A stretch of 64,000 nucleotides of DNA. It comes from Paenibacillus lentus. GTDB lineage: Bacteria; Bacillota; Bacilli; Paenibacillales; Paenibacillaceae. The notes beneath the pieces are model-generated. The model ran no database searches, was not told the origin of the DNA, and was given only the letters and a program-made list of their open reading frames with translations. Within the stretch, counting starts at the first letter, position 1. The number at the start of each line of letters is the position of its first letter. The stretch lies in assembly GCF_003931855.1 (NCBI RefSeq), contig NZ_CP034248.1:4464001-4528000 (forward strand). Direction: 5' to 3'. A program made the translations under genes and the position numbers. Below, in pieces: positions 53,252-61,537 of this stretch.

Positions 53252-53714
53252 GCAAATGCCCCTCTCCTCTAAGTATGCAATTCTAATAAATTACACTGGA
53301 TATTTTTGATAAAATTTATATTTTCTTAATATCTTTTCAATATATAATTAGAATCTCCTGCACGTCCCTGATACTTCATACCATATGTCCAGAACTAAGT
53401 TTCTCTTACTGAACAACCTTGGCTGGAGTGAAGCGAACGCCCTAATATTGTAATTTTAGTTAAATAGATGAATAACAGCTGATAGTTGTCGACATACTAC
53501 AAGGTTTGTGTTATCGTAAAGTAATAAGGCATTTCGCTATACAGCGAAGTGCCTTCACGTATATAAGCATATATTAACAATTAATGTAACCAAGGCGGTG
53601 ATGTCATGGTGCTCTTTATATCCCCCGCACAGGGGGCGAAATCAATGTTCACGGACGGATAGAGATTTTGGGAGCACAGAATATTATTGTTGAAATATAA
53701 GGAGTGTTGTTGTA
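53252..53714. other. Intergenic region upstream of the L25 gene
   Basis: This 463-bp gap has an AT-rich left part. A promoter-like TTGTCG, 17 bp, TGTTAT lies near 53485-53514, followed by a strong hairpin (next entry). Near 53620-53698 one frame gives ALYIPRTGGEINVHGRIEI followed by LGAQNIIVEI and a stop, resembling the tail of a lost gene, while another gives an 18-codon ORF behind AAGGCGGTGATGTC. Neither is called. Confidence 0.45.
53526..53555. terminator. Hairpin upstream of the L25 gene
   Basis: AAGGCATTTCGCT / AGCGAAGTGCCTT with a 4-nt loop (one G-U pair). Followed by CACG rather than a T run, so it may be a leader structure rather than a terminator. Confidence 0.55.
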
Positions 53715-54308
53715 ATGAGAGCATGTTTTGCAGCGGAACTAAGATCACCATTAAATAAGTCGGGACTTAAGCGTCTACGCAGTGAAGGACGTCTTCCAGG
53801 CGTTATTATGGGATTAAACAAAGAAAGTGACATGATTCATATTTCATCACATGAGTTTCAACGCTGGTTCAGAAACGGAGGAGCAGGGCTACTGGAGGTT
53901 CAAGTTGGAGACTCCAATAAGATCCCGGTACTGCTCGAAGGATTACAGCGGGATGCGATAACACGTGAGTATATTCATGTAGACTTCCTCCGCGTCAGAA
54001 CGGATGAACTCGTTCGTGCGAGAGTAACGCTTGATTACGTGGGTACCCCTAAAGGTACAAAGCTAGGCGGTATTTTACAAACGCAGAGCACATTCATCGA
54101 GGTCGAAGCATTGCCTCAAAATTTACCATCATCCATCACAGTTGATATTAGTGAGTTGGAGATCGGTGACTCACTTCTAGTTGGAAATATTGAACTTCCT
54201 CCTGAAGTAACGTTACTGTCTGCAGATAACGAGCTCCTGGTTTCGATAGTTACTCCGAGAATTCAAGCGGAAGATCTCGAGGCTGCGGAAGAATCAGCGG
54301 AAGAATAA
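53715..54308 (+). CDS. rplY: 50S ribosomal protein L25/general stress protein Ctc
   Basis: This 197-residue long-form (TL5/CTC) L25 has an N-terminal 5S-rRNA-binding domain (FAAELRSPLNKSGLKRLRSE; GRLPGVIMGLNKES) and a C-terminal beta-domain (VTLDYVGTPKGTKLGGILQT; VDISELEIGDSLLV), with an acidic tail (DLEAAEESAEE). It binds 5S rRNA and is stress-induced in Bacillus as Ctc. AAGGAGTG precedes the ATG. It is monocistronic, with its own terminator. Confidence 0.94.
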   Translation: MRACFAAELRSPLNKSGLKRLRSEGRLPGVIMGLNKESDMIHISSHEFQRWFRNGGAGLLEVQVGDSNKIPVLLEGLQRDAITREYIHVDFLRVRTDELVRARVTLDYVGTPKGTKLGGILQTQSTFIEVEALPQNLPSSITVDISELEIGDSLLVGNIELPPEVTLLSADNELLVSIVTPRIQAEDLEAAEESAEE

Positions 54309-54330
54309 CATAGATAGGCAAGTGATGGCC

Positions 54331-54365
54331 GCACGCCCAGCATCATGCTGAGCGTGCTGTTATTT
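54331..54365 (+). terminator. Terminator of the L25 gene
   Basis: GCACGCCCAGCA TCAT GCTGAGCGTGC followed by TGTTATTTTA. Confidence 0.82.
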
Positions 54366-54949
54366 TATACACCACAGAGGTTCCAAGAATAATCCCCTTT
54401 CAGTATGCCGTAAATCTCAAGGTCGATTACACCTTTGCCCGACCATAGATGAGCTTGCCGTAGCACACCTTCTTTTTTGAATCCATTTTTGAGCAATACT
54501 CTTTTTGAAGATTCATTAGATGGCATCACTTCAGCCTGGATGCGATTGATGTCAGCGTTTTCAAAAAGAAACTTTACTAATGTCTCAACCGCTTGCGTGG
54601 CAATCCCTTGGCCCCAATACGACTCTGACAAAAAATAACCGATCGTCACCATGTTCACCTTCTGATTAAAATCAAAGGCCTCCAAAATGCCTACCAATTT
54701 GCTATCATCCTGCCTTCGGAATATCCCCCATTTCACCCGGGATCGTTTCATAAAATCCCGATCGAAATGTCCGATCATCAATTTCACCGTCTCTTTATTA
54801 TGCTTGGGAATAATGCCACAATACTTGAACACGTTGTCGTTGCTATAAATGGAATATACCTCATCAAGATGACTAAGCTCGATCTTCTTCATGATCAGGT
54901 CGCTGGATGCCAGCACCGGAAATGAGTCAAAAATTTCGTGAAGCTTCAT
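54365..54949 (-). CDS. GNAT acetyltransferase, RimJ/RimL type
   Basis: This 194-residue enzyme starts at ATG 54949 behind AAGGGGAG (a longer opening to 55057 has no site). It has the RimJ/RimL pattern: LIMKKIELSHLDEVYSIYSN at the N terminus, MVTIGYFLSESYWGQGIATQ (acetyl-CoA Q/R-x-x-G-x-A loop), AVETLVKFLFENADINRIQA, and the closing NESSKRVLLKNGFKKEGVLR. Family members acetylate protein N termini or small amines; the substrate is unknown. It is monocistronic and converges on the L25 gene. Confidence 0.92.
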   Translation of the reverse strand: MKLHEIFDSFPVLASSDLIMKKIELSHLDEVYSIYSNDNVFKYCGIIPKHNKETVKLMIGHFDRDFMKRSRVKWGIFRRQDDSKLVGILEAFDFNQKVNMVTIGYFLSESYWGQGIATQAVETLVKFLFENADINRIQAEVMPSNESSKRVLLKNGFKKEGVLRQAHLWSGKGVIDLEIYGILKGDYSWNLCGV

Positions 54950-55119
54950 TGCATCTCCCCTTTTCCAACTATAGTACTTAGCTCCAATTATAATCATCGG
55001 ATGGCGGATCGGCAAAAAAATTTGGTCAAGCCTTGAAGTTTTTCGATCGTTAGACATAAGAAAGAATGGGTATAAAGATAATTAAAGCATCAGCATATCT
55101 TTGCGAAAGGGAGGCTACT

Positions 55120-55929
55120 ATGAAACTGACACCCGAGCAGCGAGTAGAATTGCATGAATTCAACAATCTGACTAAGTCTTTAAGCTTCAATATGTACGAT
55201 GTTTGCTACACCAAAACAAAGGAAGAGCGTCAAGCCTATATTGAATACATCGACGAGCAATACAATTCCGATAGGCTGACTCAGATTCTGATGGCTGTTT
55301 CTGATATTATCGGGGCCCATGTACTCAATGTGGCTAAGCAGGATTATGTCCCGCAAGGGGCGAGCGTTACCGTTCTTGTATCCGAAGGTCCTGTCGTGGA
55401 AGTACCAACGGAATCTTTTGAGGAATCGCCTGGGCCTTTGCCGGACAATGTAGTATTGCAGCTCGATAAAAGCCACATTACCGTCCATACGTATCCCGAA
55501 TATCATCCAAATGAAGGAATCAGTACGTTTCGAGCGGATATCGATGTATCGACCTGCGGAGAAATTTCACCGCTCAAGGCGCTCAATTACTTAATCCACT
55601 CCTTTGACACAGATATTATGACGATCGATTATCGGGTTCGCGGTTTTACGCGGGACATTAACGGGCATAAGCTGTTTATTGACCACGAAATCAGTTCCAT
55701 CCAAAATTACATTCCAGATGAGGTCATCGATGCGTACCATATGATTGACGTGAACGTATATCAGGAGCATATTTTCCATACAAAATGCAAGCTGAAGAAT
55801 TTTGATTTGAATAACTACCTCTTCGGCTATACAAAGGACAAATTGAGCAAAGAGGAACAGGCGGAAATCACCGATCGACTTAAAACCGAAATGGATGAAA
55901 TTTTCTATGGCAGAAACATCTCATCTTGA
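55120..55929 (+). CDS. speD: S-adenosylmethionine decarboxylase proenzyme (long form)
   Basis: A 269-residue class 1A (E. coli-like) proenzyme; it cleaves itself between Glu/Lys and Ser to form the pyruvoyl cofactor. The cleavage site is [13 protein letters not shown], with Ser about 118. It also has [20 protein letters not shown] and [20 protein letters not shown]. It makes decarboxylated SAM for spermidine synthesis. Long-form SpeD is typical of Gram-negatives and some Firmicutes. ATG 55120 follows AAGGGAGG; the frame opens upstream at 55066 without a site. It is monocistronic; no speE is in the window. Confidence 0.95.
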   Translation: MKLTPEQRVELHEFNNLTKSLSFNMYDVCYTKTKEERQAYIEYIDEQYNSDRLTQILMAVSDIIGAHVLNVAKQDYVPQGASVTVLVSEGPVVEVPTESFEESPGPLPDNVVLQLDKSHITVHTYPEYHPNEGISTFRADIDVSTCGEISPLKALNYLIHSFDTDIMTIDYRVRGFTRDINGHKLFIDHEISSIQNYIPDEVIDAYHMIDVNVYQEHIFHTKCKLKNFDLNNYLFGYTKDKLSKEEQAEITDRLKTEMDEIFYGRNISS

Positions 55930-56078
55930 AGGACTAAGAGGAACAGGGGGGGCTCTAAATCCCCTGATTCCATCCCATATGCAATTCTTCAGCTAGATAC
56001 TCCTCATCACTAATTTATTTCCGAAAAATTTCCGGCCCACTGCGAGACCCCTTCATAAATGAATATAAATCTTCGATA

Positions 56079-56101
56079 TTAATCGTAATAATTACAATTA
56101 A
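56079..56101 (+). promoter_or_regulatory. Zur-like box upstream of the permease gene (distal)
   Basis: AATCGTAATAATTACAATT (56081-56099) closely matches the Zur consensus. It lies about 150 bp before the permease ATG. Confidence 0.8.
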
Positions 56102-56193
56102 CGAACAATAATATATACCATGCCCGCCCGTTGTCAATCGAGCTTGTCCCCCAAATATAATGAATTTATGTTCTGAACCATGGCCTCCAATAA

Positions 56194-56212
56194 TACTAAT
56201 TATTGTAATTAA
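56194..56212 (+). promoter_or_regulatory. Zur-like box upstream of the permease gene (proximal)
   Basis: TACTAATTATTGTAATTAA is an imperfect match with the core TAATTATTG. It lies about 35 bp before the start codon and may be a second operator. Confidence 0.55.
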
Positions 56213-56243
56213 GATAATTCTATGAAATTTTAAGGAGATTGCT

Positions 56244-57380
56244 ATGAACCCAATAACTCAATCCCGTTGGCTTTCTTTGCTGCTTCCCGCAGCCTTTGTG
56301 TTGGCCTGCCTTATTGTTGTCGTTCCCTCTCTGCTGGCCTTACCAATAATCGACCTAAATTACATTCACCTGTTCAAAACAAGCTTTATTGGTATTTTAC
56401 TGGAGGCACTCCCTTTCGTTATCATCGGAGCTTTGCTCTCCTCCCTAGTTCATCTTTACATTTCCGAAAATACGCTAAGTAAATGGATTCCGAAAAATCC
56501 AGTCACCGGCATTTTATTCGCTTGTACATTAGGCTTAATATTTCCCGTATGCGAGTGTGGAATGATCCCCCTGATTCGCAAGCTCATTCAAAAAGGCATG
56601 CCCGTATACATCGCAGCCGTGTTCATTCTTGCAGGCCCGATCGTGAATCCCGTCGTGTATGGTGCTACCTATATGGCCTTTAGGCTCCATCCTGAAATGG
56701 TATATGCCAGAATGGGACTGGCTTTCCTTGTCGCAGCCGTGGTCGGCTGGATGGTATATGCCACTTGGAATGCCAATCCGCTCAGAGATAGATCCCTGTC
56801 TCCTCCTGCTGCCCACAAACATAACTGCAAACATAATCATGGGCACGATCTGCAGCACGATAACAATCATAAGCACAACCACAACCACAACCACCAAGAA
56901 CCCCATCAGCAGCACACTCTTTTGCACAATCCCACCCCCGATACACATCATCACGAGCATTCCCGGCAAGGCGGGAGGGTGACCTCAATATTCGTACACG
57001 CGGCTGACGAAGTCTTCGATATGGGAAAATATTTGATCATGGGCTGTCTCATTACTGCGGCCATTCAATCCTTCATTCCAAGAGAAAGCCTGATCGCTAT
57101 CGGCGGCGGCCCAGTCAGCTCCTATGTTTTCATGATGGGATTCGCGTTTTTATTGTCCCTCTGCTCGACCTCAGATGCTTTTGTAGCTTCCGCGTTTACG
57201 CATACGTTTTCTTCCGGTTCCCTGTTAGCCTTCCTCGTATTCGGGCCCATGCTGGATCTCAAAAACGTCCTAATGCTATTATCCGTCTTCCGAATCAAAT
57301 TCGTGCTCTATTTCGCTTTTCTCATTTGTACCGTCGTGTTTATCGGCTCAGTTATCGTGGGCAAGCTCTACTTGAGTTGA
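56244..57380 (+). CDS. COG0701 (DUF318/UPF0718) permease with His-rich loop
   Basis: This 378-residue membrane protein has about eight helices and belongs to the COG0701 permease family. It shows FKTSFIGILLEALPFVIIGA, KNPVTGILFACTLGLIFPVC followed by ECGMIPLIRKLIQKGMP, and DMGKYLIMGCLITAAIQSFI. Between the two halves is a cytoplasmic-type loop (about 187-245) with HNCKHNHGHDLQHD- and HKHNHNHNH-like repeats, ready to bind metal. Two Zur-like boxes precede it, and a TIGR03943 gene follows 30 nt downstream. I infer a role in zinc handling. AAGGAGATTGCT precedes the ATG. Confidence 0.9.
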   Translation: MNPITQSRWLSLLLPAAFVLACLIVVVPSLLALPIIDLNYIHLFKTSFIGILLEALPFVIIGALLSSLVHLYISENTLSKWIPKNPVTGILFACTLGLIFPVCECGMIPLIRKLIQKGMPVYIAAVFILAGPIVNPVVYGATYMAFRLHPEMVYARMGLAFLVAAVVGWMVYATWNANPLRDRSLSPPAAHKHNCKHNHGHDLQHDNNHKHNHNHNHQEPHQQHTLLHNPTPDTHHHEHSRQGGRVTSIFVHAADEVFDMGKYLIMGCLITAAIQSFIPRESLIAIGGGPVSSYVFMMGFAFLLSLCSTSDAFVASAFTHTFSSGSLLAFLVFGPMLDLKNVLMLLSVFRIKFVLYFAFLICTVVFIGSVIVGKLYLS

Positions 57381-57410
57381 TGATGATTTCAATATAAAGG
57401 AGGGCTTATT

Positions 57411-58265
57411 ATGAAATATGCTCAAAGGTCCCAGCGTCGACAGCAGCTAGCAAAAGCCTTTATTCTGCTCGCCTTCGCCTTATTTATCGCCCATTTAACC
57501 AAGACCGGAGCTCTGCATTATTATATCGCGCCCAAAATGGAGCCCTGGATTCGCTATAGTGCGATCCCATTGGCGATCATGTCCCTGTGCCTCGCCTGCC
57601 AAGCCCTGTCGAACAAAGACGCTGCAGCATGTGGCTGTGAACACCATCCCTCAACCTCCAGATTAAAAAATGCCGCTGCCTACACACTATTCCTTTTCCC
57701 GCTATTGCTTGGCATGATTTTGCCGGATTACGCCCTGGGAAGCATGGCTGCCGACCAAAAGGGAATGCAGCTCACCTCTCCTGTTTTAAACTCGGAGCAT
57801 CTGAATGACATCTTTATTTCTCCGGACAAATACAATGAAGAATTCACCGAGCTGGCCAAGAAGTTATATTCCGCCGAGATCATCGAAGTTAAACCGGAAA
57901 TTTACTCTGAAACAATTGGGGCCATCGAGCTATTCAAGGACAAATTCAAAGGTAAAACCGTAAAATTGAGCGGCTTCGTTTATAATGATCCCAGCCTGGA
58001 CCATGAGCGCGAGTTTATTGTGGGAAGATTTCTCGTACAGTGCTGCACCGCTGATGCCTATCCCTTTGGGGTGGTCGTGAACTCCGATCAGCCGCTGCCC
58101 CGATTCCAGCAGGATGCCTGGATTGAAGTACAAGGCACGCTGCAGACGAAAATCCTTAACGAGAAGGAAATCATCGCCATTACGGCGGACGAATTACGTG
58201 AGGTCCCTCGCCCTGACACGCCCTACGTCTATCCGAATGATCATCCACTTGAAGCTTGGGAGTAG
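57411..58265 (+). CDS. TIGR03943-family putative permease subunit (YcgQ-like)
   Basis: This 284-residue protein has an N-terminal pair of helices (about 13-70), a Cys-rich loop (CLACQALSNKDAAACGCEHH), a further helix, and an extracytoplasmic C-terminal domain with VKLSGFVYNDPSLDHEREFI followed by VGRFLVQCCTADAYPFGVVV and VQGTLQTKI. It matches the TIGR03943 family, which is nearly always encoded next to a COG0701 permease, as here (30 nt apart). The two likely form a complex. Zinc-responsive control is implied by the upstream Zur-like boxes. The transported substrate is unproven. AAAGGAGG precedes the ATG. Confidence 0.88.
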   Translation: MKYAQRSQRRQQLAKAFILLAFALFIAHLTKTGALHYYIAPKMEPWIRYSAIPLAIMSLCLACQALSNKDAAACGCEHHPSTSRLKNAAAYTLFLFPLLLGMILPDYALGSMAADQKGMQLTSPVLNSEHLNDIFISPDKYNEEFTELAKKLYSAEIIEVKPEIYSETIGAIELFKDKFKGKTVKLSGFVYNDPSLDHEREFIVGRFLVQCCTADAYPFGVVVNSDQPLPRFQQDAWIEVQGTLQTKILNEKEIIAITADELREVPRPDTPYVYPNDHPLEAWE

Positions 58266-58414
58266 ACATGAGCGAATGGCCGCTGCTTCGTGACTCGTAC
58301 TGCACATGACCCTCTCCCCCTATCCATGCAAAAAAGCTGCTGCAATATACACGATGCGTAGATATGCAGCAGCCTTTCATTGTCCCCCTATTAACGTGAT
58401 TATCGTCTTAAAAC

Positions 58415-59209
58415 TTACCCGAGCACGACACGGTCGTCGGATAGCTTGTGACCACTGATTCTCTCGAATTCGCCAATCAACTCTTCCATGGTCAGCGTCT
58501 TCTTCTTTACTTCATTCACATCGAGAATAATGCGGCCTTTGTCCATCATGATGAGGCGATTGCCAAGACGTATAGCCTGCTCCATGTTATGCGTCACCAT
58601 CAGCGTTGTCAGCTTCATCTCCTCCACGATGCTTTGGGTAAGCTTCGTCACCAACTCGGCCCGAGCCGGGTCAAGCGCGGCGGTGTGCTCATCCAGCAGC
58701 AAAATTCGCGGTTGGGTGAAGGTCGCCATCAGCAGACTGAGCGCTTGACGTTCTCCCCCAGACAGCGTGCCAACCTTGGCCCGCAGTCTATTCTCCAGGC
58801 CAATGCCCAAACGGCTGAGATGATTGCGGAACATACTGCGCCTTGAGGAATTGATACCAAGACGCAATCCACGTCTTTTGCCCCGTGAGTAGGCCATCGC
58901 CAAATTTTCCTCGATCGTCATGTTAGGCGCAGTCCCTGCCATCGGATCCTGGAAGACCCGGCCAATCCAACGGCTTCTTTGATGCTCGATCAAATGGCTG
59001 ACCTCACTGCCCGCAATGCGGACCTCGCCGACGTCAGGTTTGAGCACTCCAGAGATCATATTCATCAGAGTAGACTTCCCGGCGCCATTACTGCCAACTA
59101 CAGTAACGAAGTCACCAGGCTGCAAATGTAAGCTGACGTTAGCGAGCGCAATCTTCTCATCCGGCGACCCGGGATGAAACAGCTTAGATACATTCGATAG
59201 CTGCAGCAT
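58415..59209 (-). CDS. ABC transporter ATP-binding protein (TrpXYZ-type system)
   Basis: This 264-residue ATPase has Walker A GSNGAGKSTLMN, signature LSGGERQALSLLMATFTQPR and Walker B ILLLDEHTAALDP, with the H loop VTHNMEQAI. It is the third gene of a permease/binding-protein/ATPase unit whose binding protein belongs to the ABC_sub_bind (PF04392) family. Related systems import tryptophan or other aromatic compounds in Streptococcus (trpXYZ). The start overlaps the permease stop by one base (TAATG). Confidence 0.93.
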   Translation of the reverse strand: MLQLSNVSKLFHPGSPDEKIALANVSLHLQPGDFVTVVGSNGAGKSTLMNMISGVLKPDVGEVRIAGSEVSHLIEHQRSRWIGRVFQDPMAGTAPNMTIEENLAMAYSRGKRRGLRLGINSSRRSMFRNHLSRLGIGLENRLRAKVGTLSGGERQALSLLMATFTQPRILLLDEHTAALDPARAELVTKLTQSIVEEMKLTTLMVTHNMEQAIRLGNRLIMMDKGRIILDVNEVKKKTLTMEELIGEFERISGHKLSDDRVVLG

Positions 59210-60126
59210 TAACGCCCACCCCCCATACCTACATGTTCACCAAGCGACTCTGTAACCTCTCTTGAACGTTTCCGGCCAAGCGAGCGCTGCTTCGATGCGC
59301 GTTGCACGGACGGAAGAACCAAAGCAACGATGACGATCACAGCGGTAATCAGCTTCAAATCCGATGATTCGAACCACGGGACACGCAGAGCGACAGCAAC
59401 GACCACACGATAGACGATCGCACCTATGATTGCGGCGAGCGTAGCAAAGAATACGGTTCTCGCACCTAGTATCGCTTCACCGATAATGACAGAGGCGAGC
59501 CCGATGACGATCATACCAATTCCTGACGTGATATCCGCAAAACCAGACTGCTGGGCAATCAGCGCACCCGACAATGCTACGAGACCATTCGACAAACTTA
59601 GTCCAAGAATAATCGTATAATCCGTATGAGCGCCAAAACTGCGAATCATTCGTTGGTTATCGCCAGTGGCTCGAAGCGCCAGACCAAGATCCGTTTTGAA
59701 GAACAAATCCAGCAGCAGCTTGATCACAATGACTACAAAAGGCATTAACCACAGCGGGGAGATGAAGCTAAATATCGTTCTCTCGCCAAGCAGCGCGACG
59801 TTCGGCTTGCCCAAGATCCGCATATTAATCGAGTACAACGCGATCATCATCAATATCCCTGACAGTAACCCGTTAATGCGGCCTTTCGTATGAAGCAATC
59901 CCGTAAACATACCGGCGATAATCCCGCCGAAGCAAGCGAGCAGGGTTGCCGTTACCGGGTCTGCTCCTTTGGTAATCATAACCGCAGCGATGGCGCCGCC
60001 TGTCGTAAAGCTTCCATCCACCGTTAGATCTGGAAAATCCAGAATCCGAAAGGTAATATAAACTCCAAGCGCCATCAGCGCGTAGAGCAGGCCGGATTCA
60101 AGAGCTCCGATTAACGAGTTGACCAT
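59209..60126 (-). CDS. ABC transporter permease (branched-chain-like, BPD_transp_2)
   Basis: This 305-residue inner-membrane protein has eight or nine hydrophobic segments with FRILDFPDLTVDGSFTTGGA, DLGLALRATGDNQRMIRSFG (the EAA-like loop typical of LivH/LivM permeases) and VALVLPSVQRASKQR. It forms the membrane channel with the ATPase at 58415 and the binding protein at 60161. It overlaps the ATPase start by one base and lies 34 nt after the binding-protein stop, so all three are one operon. AGGAGGTACTCATC precedes the ATG. Confidence 0.94.
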   Translation of the reverse strand: MVNSLIGALESGLLYALMALGVYITFRILDFPDLTVDGSFTTGGAIAAVMITKGADPVTATLLACFGGIIAGMFTGLLHTKGRINGLLSGILMMIALYSINMRILGKPNVALLGERTIFSFISPLWLMPFVVIVIKLLLDLFFKTDLGLALRATGDNQRMIRSFGAHTDYTIILGLSLSNGLVALSGALIAQQSGFADITSGIGMIVIGLASVIIGEAILGARTVFFATLAAIIGAIVYRVVVAVALRVPWFESSDLKLITAVIVIVALVLPSVQRASKQRSLGRKRSREVTESLGEHVGMGGGR

Positions 60127-60160
60127 GATGAGTACCTCCTAAATGATTGAAACCACTAGC

Positions 60161-61225
60161 CTATTCCAGCAAGTTGTTCTCCTTATCGTTAACCATGTCT
60201 TTCATAGCATCGGTAACCTCGATTCCTTGCTCGGCGGCTGCCTTAAGGTTCAGAATCAGGTCAAGCTTATCCGGGAAGGTGATCGGCATATCGCCGACTT
60301 TCTTGCCTTCCTTTAATACTTCAATAGCCATTTGCCCCACCTGGTAGCCATGATCATAATATTTAAAACCAACTGTGGCAAAAGCCCCCTTCTCTACCGT
60401 ATCGCGGTCGCTGGAGAAGAACGGGATATCATGCTCATTCGCGATTTGAATGATTGTGCTGACTGCCTCGACAACCGTATTGTCAAGCGTCGTATACAAA
60501 GCATCAGCGCGGCCAATCAACGATTCTGCCGCCTGCTTCACTTCAGACGTGTTCGTTACCGGCGCTTTAATCAGCTTGATGCCATGTTTCTCAAGCGCTT
60601 TCTCCGCATGACCAGCCATAATGACGGCGTTCGGCTCGCCCTGGTTAATGACGACGCCAACTGTCTTCACATCCTTGAAGTTCTCCGCGATAAAATCCAT
60701 TAGTTTGACAATGGCTTCGGGGTTCGTGTCGGATGCTCCCGATACATTGCCGCCTGGCTTTTCCAAATTGTCGACCAGTTTGGCATCCAATGGGTCGGTA
60801 ACGCTGGCGAACAGAATCGGTGAGCTCTTAACCTGACCTACGAGCGCTTGAGCTGGAGGCGTAGCAATCCCCAGAACAAGGTCGTATTTATCTCCGGCAA
60901 TTTTTTGCGCAATCGTCAGGTTATTGGTTGGATCTCCCTGTGCGTTATTATAATCGAGCTTCAGGTTCTCACCTTCTACGATGCCTGCGTCCTTAAGCGC
61001 TGCGAGGAAACCTTCCCGAGTCGCATCGAGAGACGGATGCTCAACGATTTGCGAAATTGCGATTTTATAGCTCTCCTTGCCCGTATCCGCCGGAGCACCT
61101 ACTTCTGCGTTGCCCTTATTTGACGCAGCCCCGGAGTTGCTGCTGCCGGCATTATTGCTGCCGCAGCCGATCACTGTAACAAGCATAGCAACAATGGCCA
61201 ATAACACCCCTATTTTCTTTTTCAT
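60161..61225 (-). CDS. ABC transporter substrate-binding lipoprotein (PF04392)
   Basis: A 354-residue lipoprotein starting at ATG 61225 behind GAGAGGGG (the longer frame to 61264 has no site). It has a signal peptide with lipobox VTVIGC (Cys about 22), a Ser/Asn-rich tether, then the ABC_sub_bind domain: YKIAISQIVEHPSLDATREG, VLGIATPPAQALVGQV and LIGRADALYTTLDNTVVEAV. These proteins bind aromatic compounds including tryptophan or tyrosine. It is the first gene of the unit. No T-box was found in the 310-bp upstream region. Confidence 0.93.
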   Translation of the reverse strand: MKKKIGVLLAIVAMLVTVIGCGSNNAGSSNSGAASNKGNAEVGAPADTGKESYKIAISQIVEHPSLDATREGFLAALKDAGIVEGENLKLDYNNAQGDPTNNLTIAQKIAGDKYDLVLGIATPPAQALVGQVKSSPILFASVTDPLDAKLVDNLEKPGGNVSGASDTNPEAIVKLMDFIAENFKDVKTVGVVINQGEPNAVIMAGHAEKALEKHGIKLIKAPVTNTSEVKQAAESLIGRADALYTTLDNTVVEAVSTIIQIANEHDIPFFSSDRDTVEKGAFATVGFKYYDHGYQVGQMAIEVLKEGKKVGDMPITFPDKLDLILNLKAAAEQGIEVTDAMKDMVNDKENNLLE

Positions 61226-61537
61226 TTCAATAACCCCTCTCTTCAATAAATAATAGATCCCCATAAAGATTTAGGCCACGAAAGCATGATCTTGCTAACG
61301 CTTTCCCATATGAAAGTGATAAAGCGAAAAATCATGACTGGGCTTCTCTTTTTGAAGTAAAGTATTATTCCTATCTTAAATGGAGGTTTATGGTACGTCA
61401 ATTATTAAATATCGGTCAATTTTCGTTTATCAAGTTCGGTTATACGTAAAAAAGGACTGCCCGCTTATTTTGTAGAATAAGCTGCAGTCCTCCTCCAAAA
61501 ATCCATGCGCGAAGCACAGATTGTTGCACCTAAACAA
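61226..61537. other. Intergenic region with terminator of the lipoprotein gene
   Basis: About 310 bp. It contains the convergent-side terminator at 61450-61495. I looked for a T-box or other leader for the transporter operon and saw none. Confidence 0.5.
61450..61495 (-). terminator. Terminator after the copper-amine-oxidase-domain lipoprotein gene
   Basis: Minus strand AGGACTGC...GCAGTCCT with an inner CTTATT/AATAAG stem, followed by TTTTTTACG. Confidence 0.85.

Larger units (their letters stand above)
55930..56243. other. Intergenic region upstream of the permease gene
   Basis: About 310 bp. It contains two Zur-like boxes (listed separately) before the permease start. No other gene is visible. 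Confidence 0.55.

Noticed and set aside
56535-56988. Long minus-strand ORFs opposite the permease gene
   Set aside because: They arise from the His-rich repeat and hydrophobic codons read on the other strand; the plus frame has the real domains and start.
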